From Ruegeria_B marisflavi (lineage in GTDB: Bacteria > Pseudomonadota > Alphaproteobacteria > Rhodobacterales > Rhodobacteraceae), in the NCBI RefSeq assembly GCF_025673445.1, contig NZ_JAOVQN010000012.1, positions 77,131 through 141,130 on the forward strand: a stretch of 64,000 nucleotides of DNA. Reading direction: 5' to 3'. Within the stretch, counting starts at the first letter, position 1, and every line of letters starts with the position of its first letter. The translations under genes were made by a program, and so were the position numbers. The notes beneath the pieces were generated by a model. It searched no databases. It saw nothing but the letters and a program-made list of their open reading frames with translations, and was not told the DNA's origin. Below are positions 8,641-16,470 of this stretch, piece after piece.

Positions 8641-9027
8641 ATGAGCGACGCGACACTCCGCTTTCCCGCCGACCGAGGGGCCTATATCCGCAACCACACC
8701 TGGATGGCGGCGGTTGCCATGGGCGGCGCCATGGCGGTGCTCTGGGCGATGGACAATCCCTATGTCTGGACCGGTGCTCCGGCGGGCCTCGCCGCGATTG
8801 CGCTGCGCGGCTGGTACCTGGCGTCGGAGGAGCTGGCGGTGGTCTGGGAAATCTCGGACGGTACGCTCAGCGGCCCGGGCCACCGGGTGCCGCTCGGCCA
8901 GATCGAGATGGTGCGGACCATGGGCAGCTATGTGCAGGTGATCACCAAGGGCGGTGACAAACACCTGATCAGATACCAGGCGGACCCGGCCGCCACCGAG
9001 GCCGCCATCGAAAGGGCGATAAGATGA
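8641..9027 (+). CDS. small membrane protein with a PH-like C-terminal domain
   Basis: A 128-residue protein with two closely spaced hydrophobic segments (about residues 20-37 and 44-58) followed by a soluble beta-rich domain that includes VVWEISDGTLSGPGHRVPL and YVQVITKGGDKHLI. That layout is typical of bacterial PH-domain (bPH-like) membrane proteins; the specific function is unknown. The stop overlaps the ATG of the pyrC-like gene by 4 bp, which ties its translation to it. The fold assignment rests on the layout and strand pattern only. Confidence 0.72.
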   Translation: MSDATLRFPADRGAYIRNHTWMAAVAMGGAMAVLWAMDNPYVWTGAPAGLAAIALRGWYLASEELAVVWEISDGTLSGPGHRVPLGQIEMVRTMGSYVQVITKGGDKHLIRYQADPAATEAAIERAIR

Positions 9028-10304
9028 GCAACATCCTTTTCACCAATGCCCGGCTGATCGACCCCGAGGCGGGCACCGACGAGCGCGGCGCGCTGCTGGT
9101 CGAGGGCGGGCGGATCGTGGCGCAGGGCCACGAGATCGGCGTGCCCGAACATGTCGAGGTGGTCGATTGCGGTGGCAAGTGCCTGGCCCCCGGTATCGTC
9201 GATATCGGCGTCAAGGTGGGCGAGCCGGGCGAGCGCCACAAGGAGAGCTATAAATCCGCGGGACAAGCGGCGGCGGCGGGCGGTGTCACCACCATCGTCA
9301 CCCGGCCTGATACCGACCCGGCCATCGACACGCCCGAGGCGCTGGAGTTTGTCACCCGCCGGGCGCAGGCCGACACTCCGGTCAACGTGCTGCCGATGGC
9401 GGCGTTGACCAAGGGGCGGCAGGGCCGTGAGATGACAGAGATCGGGTTCCTGCTGGATGCAGGCGCGGTGGCGTTCACCGATTGCGACCATGTGGTCGCC
9501 AACACCAAGGTGTTTTCCCGCGCGCTGACCTATGCCCGATCGTTGGGCGCGCTGGTCATCGCGCATCCGCAGGAGCCGGGGTTGAGCGAGGGGGCGGCGG
9601 CCACCAGCGGCAAGTTCGCATCGCTCTATGGCCTGCCCGCCGTGTCGCCCATGGCCGAGCGGATGGGTCTGGACCGCGATATCGCGCTGCTGGAGATGAC
9701 GGGCGCGAAATACCACGCCGACCAGATCACCACGGCGCGTGCGCTGCCCGCGCTGGAACGGGCCAAGCGCAATGGGCTGGACATCACCGCCGGCACCTCG
9801 ATCCACCATCTGACCCTGAACGAGCTGGATGTTTCGGGTTATCGCACCTTCTTCAAGGTCAAGCCGCCTTTGCGCAGCGAGGATGACCGGCAGGCGGTGA
9901 TCGAGGCGGTGCGCACGGGCCTGATCGACACGATCAGTTCCATGCACACGCCACAGGACGAGGAAAGCAAGCGGCTGCCGTTTGAGGAGGCCGCAAGCGG
10001 GGCGGTGGCGCTGGAAACGCTGCTGCCTGCGGCGCTGCGGCTTTATCATGCCGGGCAGCTTGACCTGCCCACCCTGTTCCGGGCCATGGCGCTGAACCCT
10101 GCGCGGCGGCTGGGGCTGGAGGCCGGGCGGCTGAGTGCGGGGGCGCCTGCCGATCTGGTGCTGTTCGACCCGGATGTGCCCTTTGTTCTGGACCGGTTCA
10201 CGCTGCGGTCGAAATCGCAGAACACCCCGTTTGACGGCCAGCGGATGCAAGGTAGGGTGCTGGCGACCTATGTGGCCGGACAGGCCGTTTACCGGAGAGA
10301 CTGA
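9024..10304 (+). CDS. dihydroorotase homologue lacking metal and catalytic residues (PyrC'-like)
   Basis: A 426-residue amidohydrolase of class I dihydroorotase length and order. Active enzymes carry DxHxHLR at the end of the first strand; here residues 60-66 read DIGVKVG, so both metal His are gone. The substrate-binding MPNT region is TRPDTDP (93-99), the metal His region keeps H181 but lacks the Glu partner, and the catalytic ATDHAPH motif is SSMHTPQ (305-311), so the catalytic Asp is Met307. With these changes it should not hydrolyse dihydroorotate. In Pseudomonas-type ATCases an inactive DHOase (PyrC' or PyrX) is needed to assemble the PyrB dodecamer, which fits pyrB being nearby. A true pyrC is expected elsewhere in the genome. 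Confidence 0.88.
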   Translation: MSNILFTNARLIDPEAGTDERGALLVEGGRIVAQGHEIGVPEHVEVVDCGGKCLAPGIVDIGVKVGEPGERHKESYKSAGQAAAAGGVTTIVTRPDTDPAIDTPEALEFVTRRAQADTPVNVLPMAALTKGRQGREMTEIGFLLDAGAVAFTDCDHVVANTKVFSRALTYARSLGALVIAHPQEPGLSEGAAATSGKFASLYGLPAVSPMAERMGLDRDIALLEMTGAKYHADQITTARALPALERAKRNGLDITAGTSIHHLTLNELDVSGYRTFFKVKPPLRSEDDRQAVIEAVRTGLIDTISSMHTPQDEESKRLPFEEAASGAVALETLLPAALRLYHAGQLDLPTLFRAMALNPARRLGLEAGRLSAGAPADLVLFDPDVPFVLDRFTLRSKSQNTPFDGQRMQGRVLATYVAGQAVYRRD

Positions 10305-10915
10305 TGCCCGTTTTTGACACGCCCGTGATGATGCTGATCCTTTGGGCCGTGATCGGCTATGGGCTGGGCTCGGTGCCCTTTGGCCTGATCCTGACCCGTG
10401 CGATGGGGATGGGCGATCTGCGCAAGATCGGCTCGGGCAATATCGGCACCACCAATGTGCTGCGCACGGGCAATAAGGGGGCGGCGGCGCTGACCCTGCT
10501 CCTGGATGGTGGCAAGGGGGCGGTGGCGGTGCTGCTGGCGCGGCTGTTCGCGGGCGAGGACGCGGCACAGGTGGCGGCGCTGGCATCGTTTGTCGGCCAT
10601 TGCTATCCCATCTGGCTGGGCTTCAAAGGTGGCAAGGGGGTTGCGACCTTTCTGGGTCTGTGGCTGGCGCTGGCCTGGCCGGTCGGGGTTGCCTGCTGCC
10701 TGAGCTGGCTTGCGGGCGCGGCGGTGACGCGGATTTCGTCCATGGGGGCGCTGGTGGCGGCGGCAAGCTCGACCTTCTGGCTGGTGTTCCTTGGATATGG
10801 CACCGGGTTTGCGCTGGGCATCGTGCTGACGCTGATGGTGTTCTGGCGACACCGGGCCAATATCGCACGGCTGAAGGCCCGGACCGAGCCGAAGATCGGC
10901 CAGAAATCGGCGTGA
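10304..10915 (+). CDS. plsY: glycerol-3-phosphate acyltransferase, acyl-phosphate type
   Basis: A multi-pass inner-membrane enzyme (203 residues) that transfers acyl from acyl-phosphate to sn-glycerol-3-phosphate, the first step of phospholipid synthesis. The three PlsY signatures are present: SVPFGLILTR with GSGNIGTTNVLR (about residues 22-56), GGKGAVAV and GHCYPIWLGFKGGKGVAT (about 100-118), and a C-terminal block with the HRANIARL basic stretch. The ATG shares one base with the upstream stop (TGATG), so translation is coupled to the dihydroorotase homologue. The downstream small gene overlaps its stop as well. Confidence 0.96.
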   Translation: MPVFDTPVMMLILWAVIGYGLGSVPFGLILTRAMGMGDLRKIGSGNIGTTNVLRTGNKGAAALTLLLDGGKGAVAVLLARLFAGEDAAQVAALASFVGHCYPIWLGFKGGKGVATFLGLWLALAWPVGVACCLSWLAGAAVTRISSMGALVAAASSTFWLVFLGYGTGFALGIVLTLMVFWRHRANIARLKARTEPKIGQKSA

Positions 10916-11169
10916 AGGATCAGGCGCTGGCGCGCTTGCGCGCCTGGCCCATTGGCACGAATCCCGGCCGGTCCGGCGGGCGGCGGTATTCCGTGTCCAA
11001 ATCCGTGTTTGCCGGTGGGCGGTCGGTCAAGCTGGTGGCGACCGAGTTGGGTGGTACCGATTACATCAGCCTCAACCTTTACGACCTGAGCGGCGGCGCG
11101 CGGCTGTTTCCCTGTGAGATGCCGGTCGAAAAGGTCGTGGCCTTTCTTGCCGATCTGGTGGAAGTTTAA
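10912..11169 (+). CDS. small conserved-looking protein with GTG start
   Basis: An 85-residue protein of unknown function. I infer the GTG at 10912 because GTGA overlaps the plsY stop by 4 bp, the same coupling used throughout this operon; no internal ATG gives a sensible N-terminus. The product starts with a basic stretch (ALARLRAWPIGTNPGRSGGRRYSVSK), then beta-strand-like segments (SVKLVATELGGTDYISLNLY) and a Cys in PCEMPVEKVVAFL. There is no membrane segment. The sequence looks like a folded small domain rather than a shadow frame. It closes the pyrB-plsY run. Confidence 0.7.
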   Translation: MKDQALARLRAWPIGTNPGRSGGRRYSVSKSVFAGGRSVKLVATELGGTDYISLNLYDLSGGARLFPCEMPVEKVVAFLADLVEV

Positions 11170-11357
11170 TCATTTACCGATCTGTCAACCCAGAATCTTC
11201 GCACAGGCGCTCTGGACCTGTGCACGATCAACTTGAGTTGCTTTGAACGTGATCGGGCGGCTGCCCATCTGGGGATCACCGCGGCGAGATTGCGCCGTGC
11301 GGGTTCCAACAGGCCCGGCCGGAAATTGCGCCGACGGGTCAGCCAAAATCGAAAGGC

Positions 11358-11837
11358 ATGACAATGAAAACCTTCAAAACCTTCCTGGGCGGCGTCGCCC
11401 TGTCCGTCGCACTGGCAAGCTCGGCCCTGGCCGCCGGTGTGGAACTGAACGCAAGCTCGACCGGTCTGGCCATGCAGGGCTATGACCCGGTGGCCTATTT
11501 CACCGTGGGCGAAGCCACCGAAGGCGACTGGAAGATCACCTCGGTCTATCATGACGCCACCTATCGCTTTGCCAGCGCGGAGAACAAGGAAGCGTTCGAG
11601 GCAAACCCAGAGGCCTATCTGCCAGCTTATGGCGGCTATTGCGCCTTTGGCGCCGCGATGGGCTTCAAGTTCGACGGCGATCCGGACAACTGGAAGATCG
11701 TTGACGGCCAACTGTACCTGAACCTGTCCGACGAGATCCAGGCCAAGTGGGAAGAGGACATCCCCGGTTTCATCGTGAAGGCCGACGCCAACTGGACTGA
11801 CATCGCCGCCAAATCCCCGGCGGAGTTGCAGAACTAA
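11358..11837 (+). CDS. exported YHS-domain protein
   Basis: A 159-residue protein with a clear Sec signal peptide (KTFLGGVALSVALASSALAAG; cleavage probably after ALAA). The mature part carries the YHS-type motif AMQGYDPVAYFTVGEA near 38-53 and GGYCAFGAAMGFKFDGDP near 92-109; family members often bind metal, but this one has a single Cys. A second ATG at 11364 could be the real start and would shift only two residues. It stands alone in the plus orientation and is followed by a strong terminator. The role of these YHS lipocalin-like secreted proteins is not established. Confidence 0.87.
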   Translation: MTMKTFKTFLGGVALSVALASSALAAGVELNASSTGLAMQGYDPVAYFTVGEATEGDWKITSVYHDATYRFASAENKEAFEANPEAYLPAYGGYCAFGAAMGFKFDGDPDNWKIVDGQLYLNLSDEIQAKWEEDIPGFIVKADANWTDIAAKSPAELQN

Positions 11838-11855
11838 GCACGGCCACACCCAGGG

Positions 11856-11891
11856 AAACCGGCGGCAGAGCGATCTGTTGCCGGTTTTCTT
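11856..11891 (+). terminator. rho-independent terminator of the YHS gene
   Basis: AAACCGGC (11856-11863) pairs with GCCGGTTT (11880-11887), an inner CAGA/TCTG helix extends the stem, and a T-rich tail TTTTCTTTT follows. It begins 18 bp after the YHS stop. Confidence 0.85.
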
Positions 11892-12035
11892 TTGGGGATG
11901 GGAGCGAGATCCATTGGCGGAGCGTCGTTGGCCCCGTTTCGATCGAGAATCCAGCCCTTTGAAGTCCAATCATCCGCAATGTGCCAGGGTGACGGACGAT
12001 CCGGGCCTTTGCCAGCGTATCACCACAGAATGCAA

Positions 12036-12060
12036 CAACGCCCGGAAAGACCGGGCGTTG
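12036..12060 (-). terminator. perfect 10-bp hairpin downstream of the VPLPA-CTERM gene
   Basis: CAACGCCCGG (12036-12045) and CCGGGCGTTG (12051-12060) form a perfect stem with a 5-nt loop, 24 bp past the stop of the minus-strand gene. The following T tract on the minus strand is weak (TTGTTGCATT), so termination may be imperfect. Confidence 0.65.
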
Positions 12061-12084
12061 CCAGCTCAAACGAAAGATTGAGGT

Positions 12085-12684
12085 TCAGGTTTTCTTACGA
12101 CGGCGCATCATCGCCAACCCACCCAGCGCCGCCATGATAAGTGGAGCCGTTGCCGGGAGGGGAACCGCTCCTACATTCTCGGAAGATGTAGTGATCGTCA
12201 GCTTCCAGTCTTGGTGCGGATATACTGGACCGCCAGCAATCGAAAAATCCCAGATCGTGCCAAACACGTTCTTGACCAGCGCCCCGGTCTCAGAACCGGA
12301 ACTGTCAAAGAAAGACGCCGAAATCGAAGCCCCCGATGTCGCGGTACCAAAGTTGTCATCGAACAGATTGGCCTGATTGTTGAACAGGGACAGATTGAAT
12401 GCTGTCCCTATGGTCTGCGGATCAAACGGCGAGGTGAATGACAAAACGATGCTGTCGACGATCAGGTTTGGCACCTGTGTAAACTTGATTCTGTCCGAGT
12501 CTTCGGGCGGTGTTCCTGGGAGCCGGCCGAAAATCTCGTTGACGCCAGCCACCAGATTTACGTTTGCGCTGCCGATCGCATCCAAATCCCCGTTCACGGA
12601 TTCATCATAGATCACAGCGGCGCTCGCACCCGCAGCCAAGAAAGAAAGCGCTGCGGCAAAGACACCAATCAGCTTTAATTCCAT
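12085..12684 (-). CDS. VPLPA-CTERM protein (exosortase substrate)
   Basis: An exported protein of 199 residues. The N-terminus is a signal peptide (LKLIGVFAAALSFLAAGASA). The body is beta-rich with many Asp, Asn, Ser and Thr and no catalytic motif I recognise. The C-terminus has the complete sorting signal VPLPATAP, a short hydrophobic helix (LIMAALGGLAMM) and a basic end RRRKK, the VPLPA variant of PEP-CTERM found in Rhodobacteraceae and processed by exosortase D-type enzymes. The ATG at 12684 is preferred because GGGAGA lies 7 nt upstream; an in-frame ATG at 12726 lacks both RBS and signal-peptide logic. No exosortase gene is in the window. Confidence 0.88.
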   Translation of the reverse strand: MELKLIGVFAAALSFLAAGASAAVIYDESVNGDLDAIGSANVNLVAGVNEIFGRLPGTPPEDSDRIKFTQVPNLIVDSIVLSFTSPFDPQTIGTAFNLSLFNNQANLFDDNFGTATSGASISASFFDSSGSETGALVKNVFGTIWDFSIAGGPVYPHQDWKLTITTSSENVGAVPLPATAPLIMAALGGLAMMRRRKKT

Positions 12685-12731
12685 TTTTAAGTCTCCCAAA
12701 AAAAGAAAAATGTATTTAAGTTCCAATTTTT

Positions 12732-12760
12732 TATTCTCGTTGTAAGGATAGAAGAGTCAA
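12732..12760 (-). promoter_or_regulatory. candidate sigma-70 promoter for the VPLPA-CTERM gene
   Basis: On the minus strand TTGACT (12760-12755) and AGAATA (12737-12732) are separated by 17 bp and sit about 50 bp upstream of the start codon at 12684. This is close to the housekeeping consensus and lies in an AT-rich leader. Not confirmed. Confidence 0.45.
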
Positions 12761-13421
12761 CAAAAATCGACCATCCTTTCGTCCCCCGTACAACGTTATG
12801 AATTCAGGTAAATTGATCGCAAAGATGTGCTGCTAGAACAGCTCCCTGTTTTCAAATGTGTTCATACTTTTCTTCTCGATGTCGAAGTGGTTCCAGATCT
12901 TTGGATCCAAAGGGATCGCTAGAGCCGGAGTTCCCGCGATAAAGAAAAGGGGTGCGGGCCATTGATTCCCACCAATTGAGTAGCGGTCCTTTTGGACTGA
13001 TCGGTGGCAATAACCCAAAGCTGAAACCGGCGGGAGGGGATGGGCCGTCTGCATCATCGCTGTGCCGGGCATCGGGATTCACCACACGGTCAGGATCCCC
13101 GTTGAACTGTCAGCAAAAGACACAAACTATGAGGGCGGCGGGCACAATTGTGTCGAGAACTGCTAATTGTGTCGAGAACTGCTAAATGCGGAAACCACCT
13201 GTGCCGCGTGTTTTTTGGTTTTTCGGAGGGCTCTGAAACACGTGGGACATATGCACTGGTATATTCATTCAACAAATCGAAGCGAGCCATCTGAACATTC
13301 CCTGGAGTTGTTGCCGTTCATCCGAGATCGGGCCGGATGCTCCCAGTTTGCGTTTGAGCCGTGAAAGGATCGCTTACCGATCGTCAGAGCGATTGTGGAA
13401 ATCGATAACGCGCCGTGAAAA
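12761..13421. other. gene-poor intergenic stretch before the SARP regulator
   Basis: About 660 bp with no convincing coding region on either strand: candidate frames are short, lack ribosome sites and have no recognisable protein character. It contains the 19-bp tandem duplication at 13146-13183. It may hold the control region of the large regulator that follows, or a decayed gene. Confidence 0.5.
13146..13183. repeat. tandem 19-bp direct repeat, two copies
   Basis: AATTGTGTCGAGAACTGCT occurs at 13146-13164 and again immediately at 13165-13183, with no mismatch and no spacer. It lies about 240 bp upstream of the regulator gene. Confidence 0.8.
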
Positions 13422-15437
13422 ATGCGCTTATTGTCCCAAGAACAACGTCAATTCGACGACAGGGAGCGTGGCGAGGTGGCTGACGCAGGAAAGGTCCAAG
13501 CGCGGATACGTTTGTTGGGCGGCTTCGAGATGACTACGCCCAATGGGGTTCCTGTGGCGATCACCGGGCGAAAGATCCAGGGGCTTCTTTCCATCCTTGC
13601 TTTTTCGCCGGGTCTGACGGCGAGCCGCGACCGGCTGGTCGGGCTGTTATGGTCGGACCGTGACGACGACCATTCGCGCAACAGCCTGCGTCAGGCGCTT
13701 GTTGCGCTGAGGAAGCGCCTTGGCGACGCCGCACTGGATATCCTGGAAACCGAGAGAGACGACGTGCGGCTCGTGCAAGACCGGATCAGCTGCGATGTTT
13801 CGGAGATGAAATCCCTGGCCGATGCGGGAGAGTGGAGCAGGGCAGCGGCGCTTTACCGTGGTCCTCTCCTCGACGGCATCAATGTTCGAGATGCAGCGTT
13901 CGAAGAGTGGGCGTCGTTCGAACGCCAGAAGGTAGCGGAACTCGCATTTGGCGTTCACGAACAGATTTTCGAGGCGGCAGAGGGTGGCGAGCGTCTGGCC
14001 GCGGCGAACATGCTGTTGGCCTTGGAACCGTTTCGGGAACGTGCGCACCGTGCCGTCATGACAGCCTTGGTGCAAACCGGCGCGCGCGACCAGGCCCTGC
14101 GCCAGTATGAGGCTTGCCGCGTCATGCTGGAAAACGAGTTGGGCACCGAACCCGCCGCTGAGACCGAGGCGCTCAGGGCGGCCATCCTGGCCGGCGCGGT
14201 ATCAACTCCCGCATCCGGGCGCGTGGGCAATGGCGACGACGCGCCGGGCGTGCGCGTGCTGCCCTCGATCGCTGTGCTGCCCTTCGCCAATATTTCGGGC
14301 GATCCAACGGACGCGATTTTCGCCGATGGGATCGCGGAAGACATCATAACGGCCCTGTCGAAGCTTTCGAAACTGTTTGTCGTCGCCCGCAATTCAACCT
14401 TTACCTACAAGGGCAAGGCGGTCGACATTCGCAAGGTCGGACAAGAACAGAAGGTGCGCTATGTGCTTGACGGCAGCGTGCAGCATGGCGCTGGCTGGTT
14501 GCGTATTGCGGTGCAATTGATCGACGCGACGACCGGTCATCACCTTTGGGCCCAGCGCTATGATCGCGCGACTACGGACCTTTTCGAGATTCAGGACGAG
14601 TTGACGCGCGAAGTCACGTCCGCGTTGCAGATCGAGTTGACCGAAGGGGAACAAGCGCGGCTCTGGGCCAGCGGCACGAAGAACCTTGAGGCCTGGGAAG
14701 CCACTATTCAGATCCCGGAACTGCTGCACAGCCATCGCCGCATTGACATTGCTCCGGCCCGCCGACTTGCCGAAAGAGCTTTGCAGCTCGATCCTGGATA
14801 TGCCAGCGCCTGGGCCATGCTGGGATGGTCATACTGGAACGAAGCCTACAACTGTTGGTCGGACGAACCGGAGGCGGCGCTAGCCAAGGCGCTGGAGGCG
14901 ATGGAAAAGGCCCGCGAGATCGACGATTCGAATCCCGACACGCTGGCGTTGCTGGCATTTCTGCATATCTCGCTGGGCAAACACGACGCGGCCCGCGACT
15001 TTGCCAACAGGGCGATGCTGCTGGGGCCCAGCAATTCATTCGCGCCAGCGGTGGCGGCGAACGTCGAATTGTACTCCAACAACCCCGCGGCAATGGTTCC
15101 GCTGCTCAAGCGCGCCATGCGACTTTGCCCGATTTATCCGGCCTGGTACCTGGGTGACCTGGCTTATGCATACCTGCTTCTGGATCGCCGAGAGGAAGCG
15201 ATTTCGGCGGCGCAGGAGTCGGCGCGCATAGATCCCGACTATGTCTACAATCATTTCGTGCTCGCCGTGGCATTTGCAGAGCTTGGCCGGATCGGCGAAG
15301 CCCGGGCCGCAACAGAGGATATCCTGCGCATCGAACCGGGCAGCAGCATCACAAAGTATCGCGAAAGCCCATTTCAGGAAGAGAGAGTGATTGAACGGAT
15401 TGTCCGGGGGCTTCGAAGGGCCGGCCTGCCCGAATGA
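13422..15437 (+). CDS. SARP/BTAD-type regulator fused to TolB-like and TPR domains
   Basis: A 671-residue cytoplasmic protein in three parts. Residues about 28-110 form an OmpR-like winged helix of the SARP type, followed by a BTAD helical domain to about 255. Residues 270-400 are the TolB-like N-terminal module seen in cyclase-TPR proteins (SIAVLPFANISGDPTDAIFADG at 283 onward, then ARNSTFTYKG and LDGSVQ). Residues 430-660 are TPR-like repeats. It should bind DNA and take input through protein contacts or a ligand at the TolB/TPR part. The same C-terminal module occurs on the cyclase at 30794-32566. The ATG at 13422 has no clear RBS; a later start near the first beta strand is possible. Confidence 0.85.
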   Translation: MRLLSQEQRQFDDRERGEVADAGKVQARIRLLGGFEMTTPNGVPVAITGRKIQGLLSILAFSPGLTASRDRLVGLLWSDRDDDHSRNSLRQALVALRKRLGDAALDILETERDDVRLVQDRISCDVSEMKSLADAGEWSRAAALYRGPLLDGINVRDAAFEEWASFERQKVAELAFGVHEQIFEAAEGGERLAAANMLLALEPFRERAHRAVMTALVQTGARDQALRQYEACRVMLENELGTEPAAETEALRAAILAGAVSTPASGRVGNGDDAPGVRVLPSIAVLPFANISGDPTDAIFADGIAEDIITALSKLSKLFVVARNSTFTYKGKAVDIRKVGQEQKVRYVLDGSVQHGAGWLRIAVQLIDATTGHHLWAQRYDRATTDLFEIQDELTREVTSALQIELTEGEQARLWASGTKNLEAWEATIQIPELLHSHRRIDIAPARRLAERALQLDPGYASAWAMLGWSYWNEAYNCWSDEPEAALAKALEAMEKAREIDDSNPDTLALLAFLHISLGKHDAARDFANRAMLLGPSNSFAPAVAANVELYSNNPAAMVPLLKRAMRLCPIYPAWYLGDLAYAYLLLDRREEAISAAQESARIDPDYVYNHFVLAVAFAELGRIGEARAATEDILRIEPGSSITKYRESPFQEERVIERIVRGLRRAGLPE

Positions 15438-15525
15438 ACCTGCTTGCCGTCAGAAGTGTCTGTCGAAAGGAAAGCGACAGGCCGTGGTTTCCTTTGAGCA
15501 GACCGAGAGTGTTCCGGGGGCACGC

Positions 15526-16311
15526 TCAGAGGGCCTGTTGCCGTCCCTCGAAAACCTCGATCATTGCTGACCGGAGGCGGGCCACATCGGCGTCGGCTGA
15601 CGCGTTCGGGTCGCAAAGGAAGGGCTCCAGCACCTCGATCCGGATGCTGCCGCTCTTGGGCAGGCGTTTGCCGCCTGGCAAGAGACGGTCGGAGTTGAGG
15701 ATGACGATCGGGCGGATCGTGCGACCGGTCTCGCGGGCGACAAGAACCGCGCCTGGCTTGAACTCTCCCAGGGTTTCGGTGCCGACGCGTGTGCCCTCGG
15801 GGAACAGGACCAGGGACCGGCGGGTGGGCATTGCCTTTACGGCATCGGACAATGTCTGAAGCGCCAGCTTGCCGCTCTTGCGGTCGATCTCGACCAGACC
15901 CGCGCTTTTGAACCCGCGACGAAGCAGGGCGGCATCGCAAAGCTCCTTCTTGGCGCCGAAGGTGATCCATTTTTCGGCCGGCAGGGCATCCATCAGGGCA
16001 AACCCGTCAAGGTGGCTGCGGTGATTGATCACGATGATGCTGTTTTCGTCGTGGCGCAGCGCATCATGTGCCGCTGCGCCCATTTCCACGCGGGTGCTCA
16101 GCAGCCACATCAAGCGCGAACAGGCTCGTTTGATCGTGCGCCAGTACCAGCCGCGAAACCCGCGCCGGGATTGGCACAGGACCGGGATGAAAGCGATGAA
16201 CAGGAAATAGAACGGCCCAAAGAGAACCAGACCGGTCCATTTGACAATTCTGATGAGGGCGGGCGCGGAAAACTCCGCCTGCCCGCCGCTTCCGTTTGAT
16301 GTGTCTGTCAT
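15526..16311 (-). CDS. plsC: 1-acyl-sn-glycerol-3-phosphate acyltransferase
   Basis: An inner-membrane acyltransferase of about 261 residues that makes phosphatidate from lysophosphatidate. It has an N-terminal hydrophobic segment (VLFGPFYFLFIAFIPVL), then the two core motifs of the family: NHRSHLDG (the HX4D catalytic motif) near residue 94 and FPEGTR near residue 158. I prefer the ATG at 16311, which has GGGAAG upstream, over an in-frame ATG at 16338. It is convergent with the SARP gene and separated from gshA by 159 bp, so it may have its own promoter. It could also act on another lysolipid. Confidence 0.88.
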   Translation of the reverse strand: MTDTSNGSGGQAEFSAPALIRIVKWTGLVLFGPFYFLFIAFIPVLCQSRRGFRGWYWRTIKRACSRLMWLLSTRVEMGAAAHDALRHDENSIIVINHRSHLDGFALMDALPAEKWITFGAKKELCDAALLRRGFKSAGLVEIDRKSGKLALQTLSDAVKAMPTRRSLVLFPEGTRVGTETLGEFKPGAVLVARETGRTIRPIVILNSDRLLPGGKRLPKSGSIRIEVLEPFLCDPNASADADVARLRSAMIEVFEGRQQAL

Positions 16312-16470
16312 GGCTTCCCGGCGATATGGACCTGCCATTGGCGGTCAAGAGCGCCATGAAGGGCATAGTCTGCCCCTAAGTCAACCAGATAGCCGAATCC
16401 TGTGCGATCCGATGATCCATGATCGGCCGCCCCCGCCCGCTGCCGTCTCGCCACGGGCGGGGGCGCCGGA

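Noticed and set aside
8928..10586. 552-codon frame antisense to the dihydroorotase homologue
   Set aside because: Pro/Arg-rich shadow frame; the plus-strand protein has full family architecture.
12833..13085. Short minus-strand frames in the gene-poor stretch
   Set aside because: No ribosome site, no conserved features, Pro/Ser-rich composition. Left as non-coding.
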